From assembly GCF_013393385.1 (NCBI RefSeq), contig NZ_AP023239.1:4340001-4404000 (forward strand): 64,000 nucleotides of DNA. The letters are read 5' to 3'. The notes beneath the pieces were generated by a model that searched no databases, was not told where the DNA came from, and saw only the letters and a list, made by a program, of their open reading frames with translations. The stretch comes from Paenibacillus sp. URB8-2 (GTDB lineage: Bacteria; Bacillota; Bacilli; Paenibacillales; Paenibacillaceae). The position numbers and the translations under genes were made by a program. Position 1 is the first letter of the stretch, and each line of letters starts with the position of its first letter. Shown piece after piece: positions 36,441 through 44,768 of this stretch.

Positions 36441-37817
36441 TCATCCCTTCGATATATTAATATTTTCAAAATAAGAACCGTATTTCACACTTTCAAGAAT
36501 GGCTTCCTGTATTCCGCCTTTGCGGACCAGAGGCAGCACGCCTGCTTTGTTCAACGCCGCGCGGGGCGCGTCGCCGATACCGGAGCTGAGAAGAATACGA
36601 CAATCGCTGAGGATTGAGGTGATCTCTTGAAGCGTTTCGCCTTTATCTCCGTTGCAATCGGCTGTGCCGTGGCAGTAGGCCTGAATCTTCCGGATACCGA
36701 CGAATTCCACTTCGGCGCCGTCCGTATCGAAAATCATAAATTCCGTCGCATGTCCGAAATGCTGGTTGACCTTGTCTCCGCCTCTGGAAGCAACCGCGAC
36801 TCTAGTCTTCTTATTCTCGTCAAGAATGTTCCGACGATTCTGCTTCGAGATAACACGCTGACGGATTTTGGTGTCAAGCTCCTGCTGGAATTGTTCTCTT
36901 GCGTCGAGGTCGATTACAGGATCGGCTTCCATCGTTTCCAATTGGAAATCCTGGTTCCGGTCCTGACCGAGCAGTCCCACTGCGTCTGCACGGCATTGGC
37001 GGCAGTGGCGCATAAGCTTGGTTCCGCCCTCGCTCAGCTGCTCCTGCAGCTGGTTCAATTCCCTTGGACGGGGAGCTTTGCGACCGTCTTTCTCATACTG
37101 GCTACCCGGGGCGATAATCAGCGGCGTTACGTTATGAAGCGTCGCACCGAGTTCTTTGACTTTCTTTGATACTTCAACCAGATGATGATCGTTGACCCCC
37201 GGGATCATTATCGAGTTGACTTTGACGAGAATACCCTGCTTAGCCAATGCCTCCACGCCTTGAAGCTGGCGGCTGATCAGCATAGCGGCGGCTTCTCTTC
37301 CTTCGTACCTTACTCCTTCATCGAACACCCAAGGATAAATCTCTTTGCCTACATCAGGGTCGATCGCGTTAATCGTAATGGTCACATGATTGATGCCAAG
37401 TTCTACAATCCGATCGATGTGCCGGTAAAGCGTAAGTCCGTTGGTGCTGAGGCAAAGCATCACATCAGGCACATTCTTTCTGACTCTGGCAAACGTATCG
37501 AACGTCTTATCCGCGTTGGCAAGCGGATCTCCGGGACCGGCTATGCCGACCACCGATAGCTGCATCAATTGTGCCGCCACACCTTTTACTTTCCGCTCCG
37601 CTTGTTCCGGAGTCAGCACCTCACTGACAACCCCTGGTCTGCTTTCGTTCACGCAGTCGAATTTACGGTTGCAGTAATTGCATTGGATGTTGCAGGCGGG
37701 AGCGACCGGGATATGCATCCGGGCAAAAAACCGATGGGCTTCCTCGCTGTAGCAAGGGTGGCGACTGATGTCGTCCTCTGCTGCATTTGATAAACACGAC
37801 GTCGGCTGCGGCTTCAT
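36441..37817 (-). CDS. nifB: FeMo-cofactor biosynthesis protein NifB
   Basis: Radical SAM enzyme that fuses two [4Fe-4S] clusters and inserts carbide and sulfur to give NifB-co. The ATG at 37817 has AAGGAGGTGG upstream; a longer frame to 37871 lacks a ribosome site. 458 residues: radical SAM cysteines Cys42, Cys46, Cys49 (ACNIQCNYCNRKFDC), GIAGPGDPLAN for SAM binding, CRQCRADAVGLLG for an auxiliary cluster. A C-terminal NifX-like domain follows from about 340 (RVAVASRGGDKVNQHFGHA). It is the first gene of the operon, as in other Paenibacillus nif clusters. Confidence 0.96.
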   Translation of the reverse strand: MKPQPTSCLSNAAEDDISRHPCYSEEAHRFFARMHIPVAPACNIQCNYCNRKFDCVNESRPGVVSEVLTPEQAERKVKGVAAQLMQLSVVGIAGPGDPLANADKTFDTFARVRKNVPDVMLCLSTNGLTLYRHIDRIVELGINHVTITINAIDPDVGKEIYPWVFDEGVRYEGREAAAMLISRQLQGVEALAKQGILVKVNSIMIPGVNDHHLVEVSKKVKELGATLHNVTPLIIAPGSQYEKDGRKAPRPRELNQLQEQLSEGGTKLMRHCRQCRADAVGLLGQDRNQDFQLETMEADPVIDLDAREQFQQELDTKIRQRVISKQNRRNILDENKKTRVAVASRGGDKVNQHFGHATEFMIFDTDGAEVEFVGIRKIQAYCHGTADCNGDKGETLQEITSILSDCRILLSSGIGDAPRAALNKAGVLPLVRKGGIQEAILESVKYGSYFENINISKG

Positions 37818-37966
37818 TTTTTCCCACCTCCTTAATGTAATGAGGAGTTGTACTCCTTGCGCATGCTCCACTTCGTTCTCGCGTCGGAAGCATGCGTCAG
37901 TTTTGCGGAGCGTCAGCTCCTCAGGTGTTTCGGACCCGACTTCCGTGGGTAAGGTACAAATAGGTT
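37818..37966 (-). other. Untranslated leader of the nif operon
   Basis: About 147 bases if transcription starts near 37964. It can fold into three small hairpins: GGAGC/GCTCC at 37907-37920, GCATGCT/AGCATGC at 37861-37895 and AGGAGT/ACTCCT at 37843-37857. The last lies close to the nifB ribosome site. No known riboswitch is recognised. Confidence 0.45.
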
Positions 37967-37970
37967 AAAT

Positions 37971-38009
37971 GTTATATAACCTATATCCGACGTGTCAGTT
38001 AACCTGACT
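37971..38009 (-). promoter_or_regulatory. Probable nifB promoter with overlapping half-matching GlnR site
   Basis: On the minus strand -35 CTGACA (37993-37998), 16 bases, then -10 TATAAC (37971-37976). The -35 is part of AGTCAGGTTAACTGACA (37993-38009), one base away from the GlnR consensus TGTNA-N7-TNACA. A vegetative-type promoter with GlnR control fits Paenibacillus nif operons. Exact hexamers are inferred. Confidence 0.55.
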
Positions 38010-38130
38010 CCAACCTTTCTTGAAAAGCTTTGCTGTACACTCATCATATTTTCAATCCCCTATATCGTCAATTAGCGCAACCACGAAAAAACCCGGTATA
38101 GTCTGGTGTTTACAGTTTCGTCAAATGAAA

Positions 38131-38147
38131 TGTCAGATTATATAACA
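38131..38147. promoter_or_regulatory. GlnR-type binding site upstream of nif
   Basis: TGTCAGATTATATAACA matches TGTNA-N7-TNACA exactly. It lies about 170 bases upstream of the putative nifB start of transcription. GlnR is the global nitrogen regulator that activates nif in Paenibacillus under nitrogen limitation. Confidence 0.65.
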
Positions 38148-38183
38148 CATATGTTTCATGGTTCCGTTTTCATAACCTATTTT

Positions 38184-38198
38184 CATTGAAAATCAATG
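38184..38198. promoter_or_regulatory. Interrupted palindrome between nif and the TerC gene
   Basis: CATTGA-AAA-TCAATG, a 6-3-6 dyad in AT-rich sequence. It could be an operator of a metal or redox regulator, but no consensus fits well. Confidence 0.3.
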
Positions 38199-38331
38199 TC
38201 ATTTTGATTTCCTTTTACAGCGGCTTTACACAAGGATTCTCCTCAGCTTCCCTCTTGCTAAGGCAAAAGAACCCCAAATCTAGCAGCCCTTGAACTTTAT
38301 ATAGTAGAAAGCGACCTTGAACTTCACTCTG

Positions 38332-38360
38332 TTGACATTGCTTATCAACTACTATATGAT
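38332..38360 (+). promoter_or_regulatory. Promoter of the riboswitch-TerC unit
   Basis: -35 TTGACA (38332-38337), 17-base spacer, -10 TATGAT (38355-38360). This is close to the ideal vegetative promoter, ending about 35 bases before the riboswitch. Confidence 0.8.
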
Positions 38361-38395
38361 CTTTTATAGGAAGAAACGAGAAAACTGAATATCCC

Positions 38396-38546
38396 GTAAA
38401 GGGGAGTAGCTGTTAAATAAAGTCGTCAGTACGAGAGCGTTGATATGGTTCTCCGGCTTTATTGGCAATATTTTATTGTTAGCGAGACCTTTACCATTCA
38501 GATTGAGACTTTTTTGAGTCCGATCTGCTTGGTAAAGGTCTTTTTT
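38396..38546 (+). promoter_or_regulatory. yybP-ykoY (Mn2+) riboswitch with terminator
   Basis: The conserved ends are present: GTAAAGGGGAGTAGC at 38396-38410 and GCGAGACCTTTACC at about 38482-38495. A terminator stem AGACCTTTACCA / TGGTAAAGGTCT with T6 covers 38485-38546. Its left arm is the aptamer's 3' strand, so Mn2+ binding would block the terminator and allow read-through into the TerC-family gene. Family identity is confident; the switch mechanism follows from known members. Confidence 0.9.
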
Positions 38547-38587
38547 ATATAGTTTTAGGTCATTATAAACACGAGGAGGTAACAACA

Positions 38588-39418
38588 ATGGATTTGGGAT
38601 TATTATTGGAATACGGCTGGGTACTGCTTGTGCTAGTGGGGCTGGAAGGGCTGCTCGCCGCGGATAATGCGCTGGTGCTGGCAATCATGGTGAAACACCT
38701 TCCCGAGGAAGCGAGGAAAAAGGCGCTCTTTTACGGGCTGTTCGGGGCATTCATCTTCAGGTTCGGCTCGTTGTTCGTCATTTCGTTCCTTGTAGACATC
38801 TGGCAGGTGCAGGCAATCGGCGCTATTTATCTGCTGTTCATTGCAGCCAATCACATCATCCGCAAAATCGTCGCTTCCAAAAAGCCGGTAACGGAAGAAG
38901 CTTCGGAGAGCGGCACGAAGGAAGGCGCGGACAAAAAGAAATCCGGTTTCTGGCTGACCGTCTTCAAGGTGGAGCTCGCTGACATCGCTTTTGCCGTCGA
39001 CTCGATTCTTGCCGCAGTCGCCCTTGCCGTCGCGCTTCCGCCAAGCGGTCTTCCCGCAATCGGCGGACTCGACGGAGGCGTGTTCCTCGTCATTTTTGCC
39101 GGGGGCTTTATCGGACTCGTTATCATGCGCTTCGCCGCTTCGTTCTTCGTCAAGCTACTCCATTCCCGTCCGGGACTTGAGGTTGCAGCCTTCATTATCG
39201 TCGGCTGGGTCGGCGTCAAGCTGGCCGTTATCACGCTCGCGCACCCCTCGCTAGGCGTATTATCCGAGGATTTTGCTCACAGCACCTGGTGGAAAGCGAC
39301 ATTCTATATCGTGCTCGTACTTATCGCCGCCATCGGCTGGTTCTTGAGCAAGGATACTATTGAAGAAAATAAGGGAGAAAACCCCGTCGGAGAATTGGAT
39401 AAGCAACTTGGAAAATAG
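38588..39418 (+). CDS. TerC-family membrane protein (probable Mn2+ exporter)
   Basis: 276 residues with seven predicted membrane helices. The two family signatures GLLAADNALVLAIM and ELADIAFAVDSILAAVALA carry the conserved acidic residues thought to bind metal. A charged loop (about 98-120, SESGTKEGADKKK) lies between helices. TerC/Alx/MeeF-type proteins under yybP-ykoY control export manganese, sometimes to metallate secreted enzymes. The riboswitch directly upstream supports this. An AGGAGG ribosome site precedes the ATG. Confidence 0.88.
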   Translation: MDLGLLLEYGWVLLVLVGLEGLLAADNALVLAIMVKHLPEEARKKALFYGLFGAFIFRFGSLFVISFLVDIWQVQAIGAIYLLFIAANHIIRKIVASKKPVTEEASESGTKEGADKKKSGFWLTVFKVELADIAFAVDSILAAVALAVALPPSGLPAIGGLDGGVFLVIFAGGFIGLVIMRFAASFFVKLLHSRPGLEVAAFIIVGWVGVKLAVITLAHPSLGVLSEDFAHSTWWKATFYIVLVLIAAIGWFLSKDTIEENKGENPVGELDKQLGK

Positions 39419-39453
39419 GAAGCTTCCTAATTAAAGCGAGTTAAAGCGAGAAA

Positions 39454-39492
39454 AACAGCCCGTCTGCGCGATTATGCGCGAGCGGGCTGTTT
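39454..39492 (+). terminator. Terminator after the TerC gene
   Basis: AACAGCCCG pairs with CGGGCTGTT, with an inner TGCGCG/TGCGCG-rich segment, then TTGTCTT. It lies 35 bases after the stop. Confidence 0.8.
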
Positions 39493-39602
39493 GTCTTAGA
39501 AGAACCTCATTGGGTGAGGTGTTATTCACATGGCATATCTATGTTAATTACATGTAGTGTATGTGTAACATATCTGGCAATCAGAGAGGCCGGATGGCAT
39601 TG

Positions 39603-40670
39603 TTAACCCAGTGCCGACTCCTTAATCTGCTTGCTTCGCAGTTGGCCGCAGGCTGCATCAATATCCGATCCCTGCTCCAGACGGGTGCTGACGCTTATTC
39701 CCTGCTTTTTCAACGTATCGAAGAAGGCCCGGACCGTCTCCCTGTCACTGCGCTGATACTGGCTGTGCTCATCCACCGGATTATAAGGAATCAGATTTAC
39801 GTTGATGAGCGATCTCCGTTCGCCGATCAATTCGGCCAGCTCCAGAGCATGTTCCTTTTGGTCGTTCACGTCCCGCAGCAAAATATACTCCAGCGTCGTT
39901 CTCCGCTTCGTCTTCTCCAAATAGTAGTCTATCGCGCCCATCAGCTTCTCGATTGGAATCGCGCGATTGATCTTCATGATGCGGGTGCGAAGCTCATCGT
40001 TCGGCGCATGCAAGGAAATGGCCAGATTCACCTGAAGATTTAGGTCCGCAAATTCGATGATTTTGTCCGCAAGGCCGCTGGTCGAGACGGTGATACGGCG
40101 TCCGGCGATGTTCAGCCCCTTCTGATTTTTGATAATCAGCAGAAAGTCAACCATATTCCCGAAGTTGTCGAACGGTTCCCCGATACCCATAACGACAATA
40201 TGGCTCACCGCCTCACCTTTCCCGGCCCGGTCCAGATGCAACTGGACTTGCATGATCTGCTCCACGATCTCTCCGGAAGACAAGTCCCGGTCCTTGGACA
40301 AAAGCCCGCTCGCGCAGAAGCTGCACCCGATGTTGCAGCCGACCTGGGTCGTTACGCATACGGCCAGTCCATATTTTTGCCGCATCAATACCGTCTCGAT
40401 CAAATTTCCGTCCGGCAGCCGGAACAGGAACTTTACCGTACCGTCCGTCGATTCCTGCTTCACGTGTTCGGACAAAGTGCGGATTGCAAAATGCTCATTC
40501 AGCAGGCTCAAAGCCTCGGGGTGAACATCGCTCATTTCGAAAAAATCCGTTACCCGCTTCACGTACAGCCAATCCCAGACCTGCAGCGCCCGGTATTTGC
40601 GGTGTCCGCGTTCCAGCAGCCAGGCCGCCAGTTGTTCAAAGGTTAAACCGTAAATGGAAATCTTGTTCAT
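39603..40670 (-). CDS. rlmN: RlmN-family radical SAM 23S rRNA/tRNA methyltransferase
   Basis: 355 residues. Radical SAM cysteines Cys112, Cys116, Cys119 ([12 protein letters not shown]), SAM-binding GIGEPFDN, and the C-terminal cysteine Cys341 ([11 protein letters not shown]) that carries the methyl intermediate. Together these mark the RlmN/Cfr family, which methylates carbon 2 of A2503 (RlmN) or carbon 8 (Cfr). Similarity by eye is to Bacillus RlmN throughout. A shortened [12 protein letters not shown] loop after the cluster suggests a paralogue, which Paenibacillus often has, so the exact target is less sure. Confidence 0.85.
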   Translation of the reverse strand: MNKISIYGLTFEQLAAWLLERGHRKYRALQVWDWLYVKRVTDFFEMSDVHPEALSLLNEHFAIRTLSEHVKQESTDGTVKFLFRLPDGNLIETVLMRQKYGLAVCVTTQVGCNIGCSFCASGLLSKDRDLSSGEIVEQIMQVQLHLDRAGKGEAVSHIVVMGIGEPFDNFGNMVDFLLIIKNQKGLNIAGRRITVSTSGLADKIIEFADLNLQVNLAISLHAPNDELRTRIMKINRAIPIEKLMGAIDYYLEKTKRRTTLEYILLRDVNDQKEHALELAELIGERRSLINVNLIPYNPVDEHSQYQRSDRETVRAFFDTLKKQGISVSTRLEQGSDIDAACGQLRSKQIKESALG

Positions 40671-40884
40671 TTATTTATCCTCTTTTCAAGGCTGTCTCCA
40701 GCCTGTCATTCAACTAAAGCTGCCAAATGGCAATCGTATATTATTGTCCCAAATTTTTTTAATTAAAACAAGAGGGATAAATCAAGAAGAAACGCCTGAC
40801 GGCGTCTTTTTAAGACGCAAGTACGTTTCTCGTAGAAATAAAGACCAAAACGATAGGCGCGAAGCTAATAAGTCTTATATTTTG

Positions 40885-40929
40885 AAAAAAGCCGTCCGCG
40901 AAGGAATATTTCTCTCCGCTGAACGGCTT
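40885..40929 (-). terminator. Terminator of the YcdB/SLH protein gene
   Basis: On the minus strand AAGCCGT and ACGGCTT close a 25-base loop with further weak pairing, then TTTTTTC. It lies about 35 bases after the stop at 40963. A second small hairpin (ACGCC/GGCGT plus T5, plus strand) is at about 40789-40810. Confidence 0.7.
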
Positions 40930-40962
40930 GCGACTTTCCGCTTGCTTTATTAATAGTAGATA

Positions 40963-43338
40963 TTAATAGTACATGGATTGGCCGATGGGTTGGTCCGTTT
41001 TGCCCTGGAGCTCCACCAGCTTGATCAATACCGTAGCAGCTTCGGCCTTGGTTACGAGGTCGGCCGGATTAAACTTGCCATTCTCACCCTGGAGCAGGCC
41101 GAGCTTCACGGCAACCGCCACTTCGCCCTTGCGGCTGATCGAGGCGGCATCTCCAAATTGGTTGATGACCGGATCAGCCTGCAAATACGAGGAAATCTTG
41201 TTGTATTTGACGATGGAGGTCAGCAGCACGGCGAGCCCCTCACGGGTCAGCTTGGCGTCAGGCTGATACGCGGTCTCCGAGTCAATCCACCGGTTCTGCA
41301 CAGCGAAGGAGACCGCATCATAATAAGGGCTTTCCGGGCTTACGCCGGCGACCGGTTTGCGCTCGTTTCCGTTATACATGTTGGTATAATAAGGCGTAAC
41401 CGCTTTGGCCATCCAGCTCAGCCAGTCTCCGGCTGTTATCTCGGAATCGGGATTCACCTTCCCGTTCTCATCCGGTATCAGGATGCTGTATTTCACCAAT
41501 GTCGACAGCGCCTGCTCGGCCGGATTCCCTTGAATATCGGAAGCGGCGGACGCTTTCTTCAATTGGCTTGGCGCCTGATACTGCGCAGTCCACTTGCCGG
41601 TAACCGCATTAATGACTTCCGGCGCACCTACGGGATCTGCCAATACCGGCGAATACACAAGCTTGATCTTCTGCTCGGTATAACCCGCGGGGGTATAGCC
41701 TCCGAAGCTTCCATACTGCAGCTTCACTTTGTATCGGTCGAAACTTTGAGCCCGCGCCTGGTCCTTAGTAACTTTCACTGCCGAAGAGTCAATCGCGGCT
41801 TTCTCAAGGTCTGATGCCCGGGGTAGGTAATAGGACTGCAACGCACCTTTGTTATCCAAAGCAAGCGTCAGACCGCCGTCGCCCACTGGAATGCCTTTAT
41901 AGAAGCGAAGGAATTGAAAGCTGAAACCCGTGCCCCCGTTTAGCGCGCTGTCTCCCCGCTCGACCAGCTTCAGATTGGAGGAAGCATCGGGGTACAGGAG
42001 GTTAATCAGCGCGATTGCCTTATTCTGGGCCTGCTGCTTCGTCAGTTTGGTTCCTTTCGATGTATCCGCCTCCGAAGCGCCGGTTGGGACAGGATACTTA
42101 TTTTCATTGAAACTCAGAATCTGCCCAGTAACGGCGTCCACCTCGGCGAAGGATTGGGATGGATAACCGCTGCTGAGGGACGCGTTGTCCAGCCAGTTCA
42201 GTCTCCAGATCTTACGGCTGGTATCAGCATAATCACTGCCCAGAGAACTGGATACCAGCTTTCTCGCAGCAGGAATGGAGACAACCTGCTTCACCCGTTT
42301 GGCCGCCTCATCACTCGTCAATTCTGTGGCGCCGCTTCTCGAGATAAAGCGATTGGACGCCTGCGGTACATCGCTGTATACGGCGGATGTAACCGTGCTT
42401 TCCGCGCCTAAAGCAGTCAGCCGTTTGCCTGTTAAGGCATCGATGGCAGACAGCGCCCGCTCGGTCGGCCGCCAGCCCAGAATCCAGCTGTTGGCGCCCC
42501 CATTCTTGTAGACGGGGATGTAAGCCAGTTCCACGTCAAACTGTTCGCTGAATGTCTGCTCCGCCTTGGCCTGCGCAACCGACGCGGCAGCCGCCGGGTA
42601 GCTCCAATGCTCCGGCGATTTGTTGAACTGCCTTACACTGCCGTCCGCAGCGATGGCCACGGAGACATTTTCAAGAGGAGAGGGAATGCCATTTCTTAAC
42701 ACCGTGAAACTAAAGCCGTATTGTACGGGACCGAAAAGTGCCGGATTACTCATATAATCAACATTGTCCTGCAGTTCCAGATCGTTAACTGACAGGGAGG
42801 GAGCAGCCTTGGCGATAAAAACTTTAGCCTTCTCCAGCGCCTCTTCCCTTGTGATCGCAGGCGGATAGTAACTCTCGTTCTGCTGCCGGTCCGGAAAATA
42901 GAGATATGTATTGATCAAATCTCCGTTAACAGCATCCACCTGGCTGTTAAAGCCATATCCGTTGTTGCCCTTCTGGTAGTTCCACTGAATGTTCCATATC
43001 ATTTGATTGGACGGCGAGGGATACATATTGTTAATACCCAGTTCCACATTCGATACTTCCGCCTCCGCCAAAATGGGGAACAGCGTTTTCAGCTTAGAGA
43101 GTGCCTGCTCTTTCGTGAACTTGACCTTGGTAGGATCCGCTTCATTCGTCTGCGCAGACGCCGCGGCGCTTTGGGATTTTTCGGCAACCACGTTGGAAGA
43201 AGCAGGCTGGGCAACGGCGGCAGCGGAAGAAGAAGCCGCTCCGGCAAATCCTGCCGGCATCACAAGAGAAAACGTTACCATTCCGGTTAATGCGGTTTTG
43301 GCCGTGAATCCCGGCGTACGTTTATGCTTTTTCTTCAA
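40963..43338 (-). CDS. Exported YcdB/YcdC-domain protein with S-layer-homology C-terminus
   Basis: 791 residues. Signal peptide (residues 1-33, ending AGFAGAAS). Then repeated PepSY/YcdB-type units of about 80 residues: pairs such as TKEQALSKLKTLFPILAEAEVSN, TREEALEKAKVF and TKQQAQNKAIALINLLYPD each open one, followed by GxxxNxxDAVNG/GKI-type strands. The last 190 residues are degenerate SLH motifs (FGDAASISRKGEVAVAVKLGL, FNPADLVTKAEAATVLIKL) that bind secondary cell-wall polymer. A surface-bound protein, perhaps a protease inhibitor-like or chaperone role; none is proved. AGGAGGATG ribosome site. Confidence 0.85.
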   Translation of the reverse strand: MKKKHKRTPGFTAKTALTGMVTFSLVMPAGFAGAASSSAAAVAQPASSNVVAEKSQSAAASAQTNEADPTKVKFTKEQALSKLKTLFPILAEAEVSNVELGINNMYPSPSNQMIWNIQWNYQKGNNGYGFNSQVDAVNGDLINTYLYFPDRQQNESYYPPAITREEALEKAKVFIAKAAPSLSVNDLELQDNVDYMSNPALFGPVQYGFSFTVLRNGIPSPLENVSVAIAADGSVRQFNKSPEHWSYPAAAASVAQAKAEQTFSEQFDVELAYIPVYKNGGANSWILGWRPTERALSAIDALTGKRLTALGAESTVTSAVYSDVPQASNRFISRSGATELTSDEAAKRVKQVVSIPAARKLVSSSLGSDYADTSRKIWRLNWLDNASLSSGYPSQSFAEVDAVTGQILSFNENKYPVPTGASEADTSKGTKLTKQQAQNKAIALINLLYPDASSNLKLVERGDSALNGGTGFSFQFLRFYKGIPVGDGGLTLALDNKGALQSYYLPRASDLEKAAIDSSAVKVTKDQARAQSFDRYKVKLQYGSFGGYTPAGYTEQKIKLVYSPVLADPVGAPEVINAVTGKWTAQYQAPSQLKKASAASDIQGNPAEQALSTLVKYSILIPDENGKVNPDSEITAGDWLSWMAKAVTPYYTNMYNGNERKPVAGVSPESPYYDAVSFAVQNRWIDSETAYQPDAKLTREGLAVLLTSIVKYNKISSYLQADPVINQFGDAASISRKGEVAVAVKLGLLQGENGKFNPADLVTKAEAATVLIKLVELQGKTDQPIGQSMYY

Positions 43339-43446
43339 AATCTCATCCTCCTTTTTTCAATTCTTTCTAATTATAAAGAGATTTTCATTTATTTTCCATA
43401 TAAAATGTCCTATTAAAACAGAAAAGCTTGTTTCACCCGCACATAA

Positions 43447-43484
43447 CAAAAAACCTTCTTCCGCCCGGGCGAGGCAGAAGAAGG
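43447..43484 (-). terminator. Terminator of the HupE-like gene
   Basis: CCTTCTTC (43454-43461) pairs with GAAGAAGG (43477-43484). Six or more T follow on the minus strand, about 30 bases after the stop. Confidence 0.8.
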
Positions 43485-43516
43485 CAAGACGGTCGTCCGC
43501 TTCCGAAGAAGCGTCG

Positions 43517-44668
43517 TCAGAAAAGCAGCGTCCGCTGCAGAAACCAGACAATACCCATCGCCGCAATCAGGCCCGAGACGGCATAGTTCACGGCGCCGTA
43601 CCAGCTTTTGCGGCCAATAATAATAATCAGCGGCAGAAGAGCCAGCAGCACGGCGATTTGTCCGATTTCCACTCCAAGATTGAAAGAGAACAACGTCAGC
43701 AAAAAGTCATCACGCATCATCCCTTGCAGAACCTGCGCAAAGCCGAAGCCGTGAACAAGACCGAAGCCGAGCGCGACCAGCCATCGGCGGCGTACTCTCC
43801 TCAGCCAGATGTTCTCTATGGCAACGTAGATGATACTTGCGGCGATCAGCGGCTCGACGATCCGCTGCGGCACGTCAACGATATTCAGCGCGGCAAGCGC
43901 TATGGTGACGCTGTGGCCGAGCGTGAAAGCGGTTAGTATTTGAATATAATCCTGCTTGCGCTGCTTCAGGATAATCAGGGAGACGATAAATAACAGATGG
44001 TCGAATCCGGTCCAGATATGCATGATCCCGACTCCGGTGAATTCAGCGAGCGTCGCCAGCCAGCCGGGAATGCTATTGGAGACGGAAGATCTGCCTTCCG
44101 CCGATAATTCTTGGTGCAAAACCCGGCTTCCCTCCGTAAATACCGCGGCTGATGCCTCTTGGCCCCCGACTCGGACGGTGGCAAAATTCTGGTGCTTCGG
44201 ATCAATCAAATCATAAAAAAAATTGTACCCGATATCGAAGGAATGTACGGCAGCGGGAAATTCCCCGGTCATATCGAGGTAAAGGTACTGCGCTCCTCCT
44301 CTGTTTCGCATGGAGGCTTCGGTAATTTCCGGCTTCACGGAAACGCCGCCGCTCGTTATCGTCAGGCAATCGTCAACGAGACGCTGCAATTCCTCCTTGC
44401 TCCAGCCGGGAACGCCGGTCCGGGCTTTGGCGGTTGAAGCGCCGGGCTCAATGACAAACACAGTACGGCCGCTTGTCATGTCCATCCACTGGGCGACTTC
44501 CTGAGGGTCCAAGTACAATTGATAGCGCACCGCCGAGCCGGCGGCGGATATATCGGAATACCCTATAGTGGCCAGATGAGCCAGTGCGGGCCGGATAGGC
44601 AGCAGAAACAGAACAATCAGAACGGCCAGCAGACTGCATCCGGATGATTTCAGGCTGATTACTTTCAC
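43517..44668 (-). CDS. HupE/UreJ-family membrane protein
   Basis: 383 residues from the GTG at 44668, chosen for GGAGG nine bases upstream. A signal sequence (VKVISLKSSGCSLLAVLIVL...) leads into an exposed domain of about 170 residues. It is followed by a six-helix HupE/UreJ-type membrane domain with metal-ligand histidines in GIMHIWTGFDHLLF, LGHSVTIALA and GLVHGFGFAQV. Relatives are proposed nickel or cobalt permeases of hydrogenase and urease systems; this long exported form is common in Bacillales and uncharacterised. A metal role fits the histidines only. Confidence 0.8.
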   Translation of the reverse strand: MKVISLKSSGCSLLAVLIVLFLLPIRPALAHLATIGYSDISAAGSAVRYQLYLDPQEVAQWMDMTSGRTVFVIEPGASTAKARTGVPGWSKEELQRLVDDCLTITSGGVSVKPEITEASMRNRGGAQYLYLDMTGEFPAAVHSFDIGYNFFYDLIDPKHQNFATVRVGGQEASAAVFTEGSRVLHQELSAEGRSSVSNSIPGWLATLAEFTGVGIMHIWTGFDHLLFIVSLIILKQRKQDYIQILTAFTLGHSVTIALAALNIVDVPQRIVEPLIAASIIYVAIENIWLRRVRRRWLVALGFGLVHGFGFAQVLQGMMRDDFLLTLFSFNLGVEIGQIAVLLALLPLIIIIGRKSWYGAVNYAVSGLIAAMGIVWFLQRTLLF

Positions 44669-44768
44669 GGTGTGCGACCTCCAAATATGGATGAAGAGCA
44701 AAGAGTCCCTTAAAGACTCTTTGCTCCTTATCTTGCTCTCGTAATAAAATATAGAATTTCGGATTGCT

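Noticed and set aside
37818..38580. Sigma-54 promoter or NifA sites before nifB
   Set aside because: No TGGCAC-N5-TTGC-like element or TGT-N10-ACA pair in a fitting place was seen; GlnR-type motifs explain the region better.
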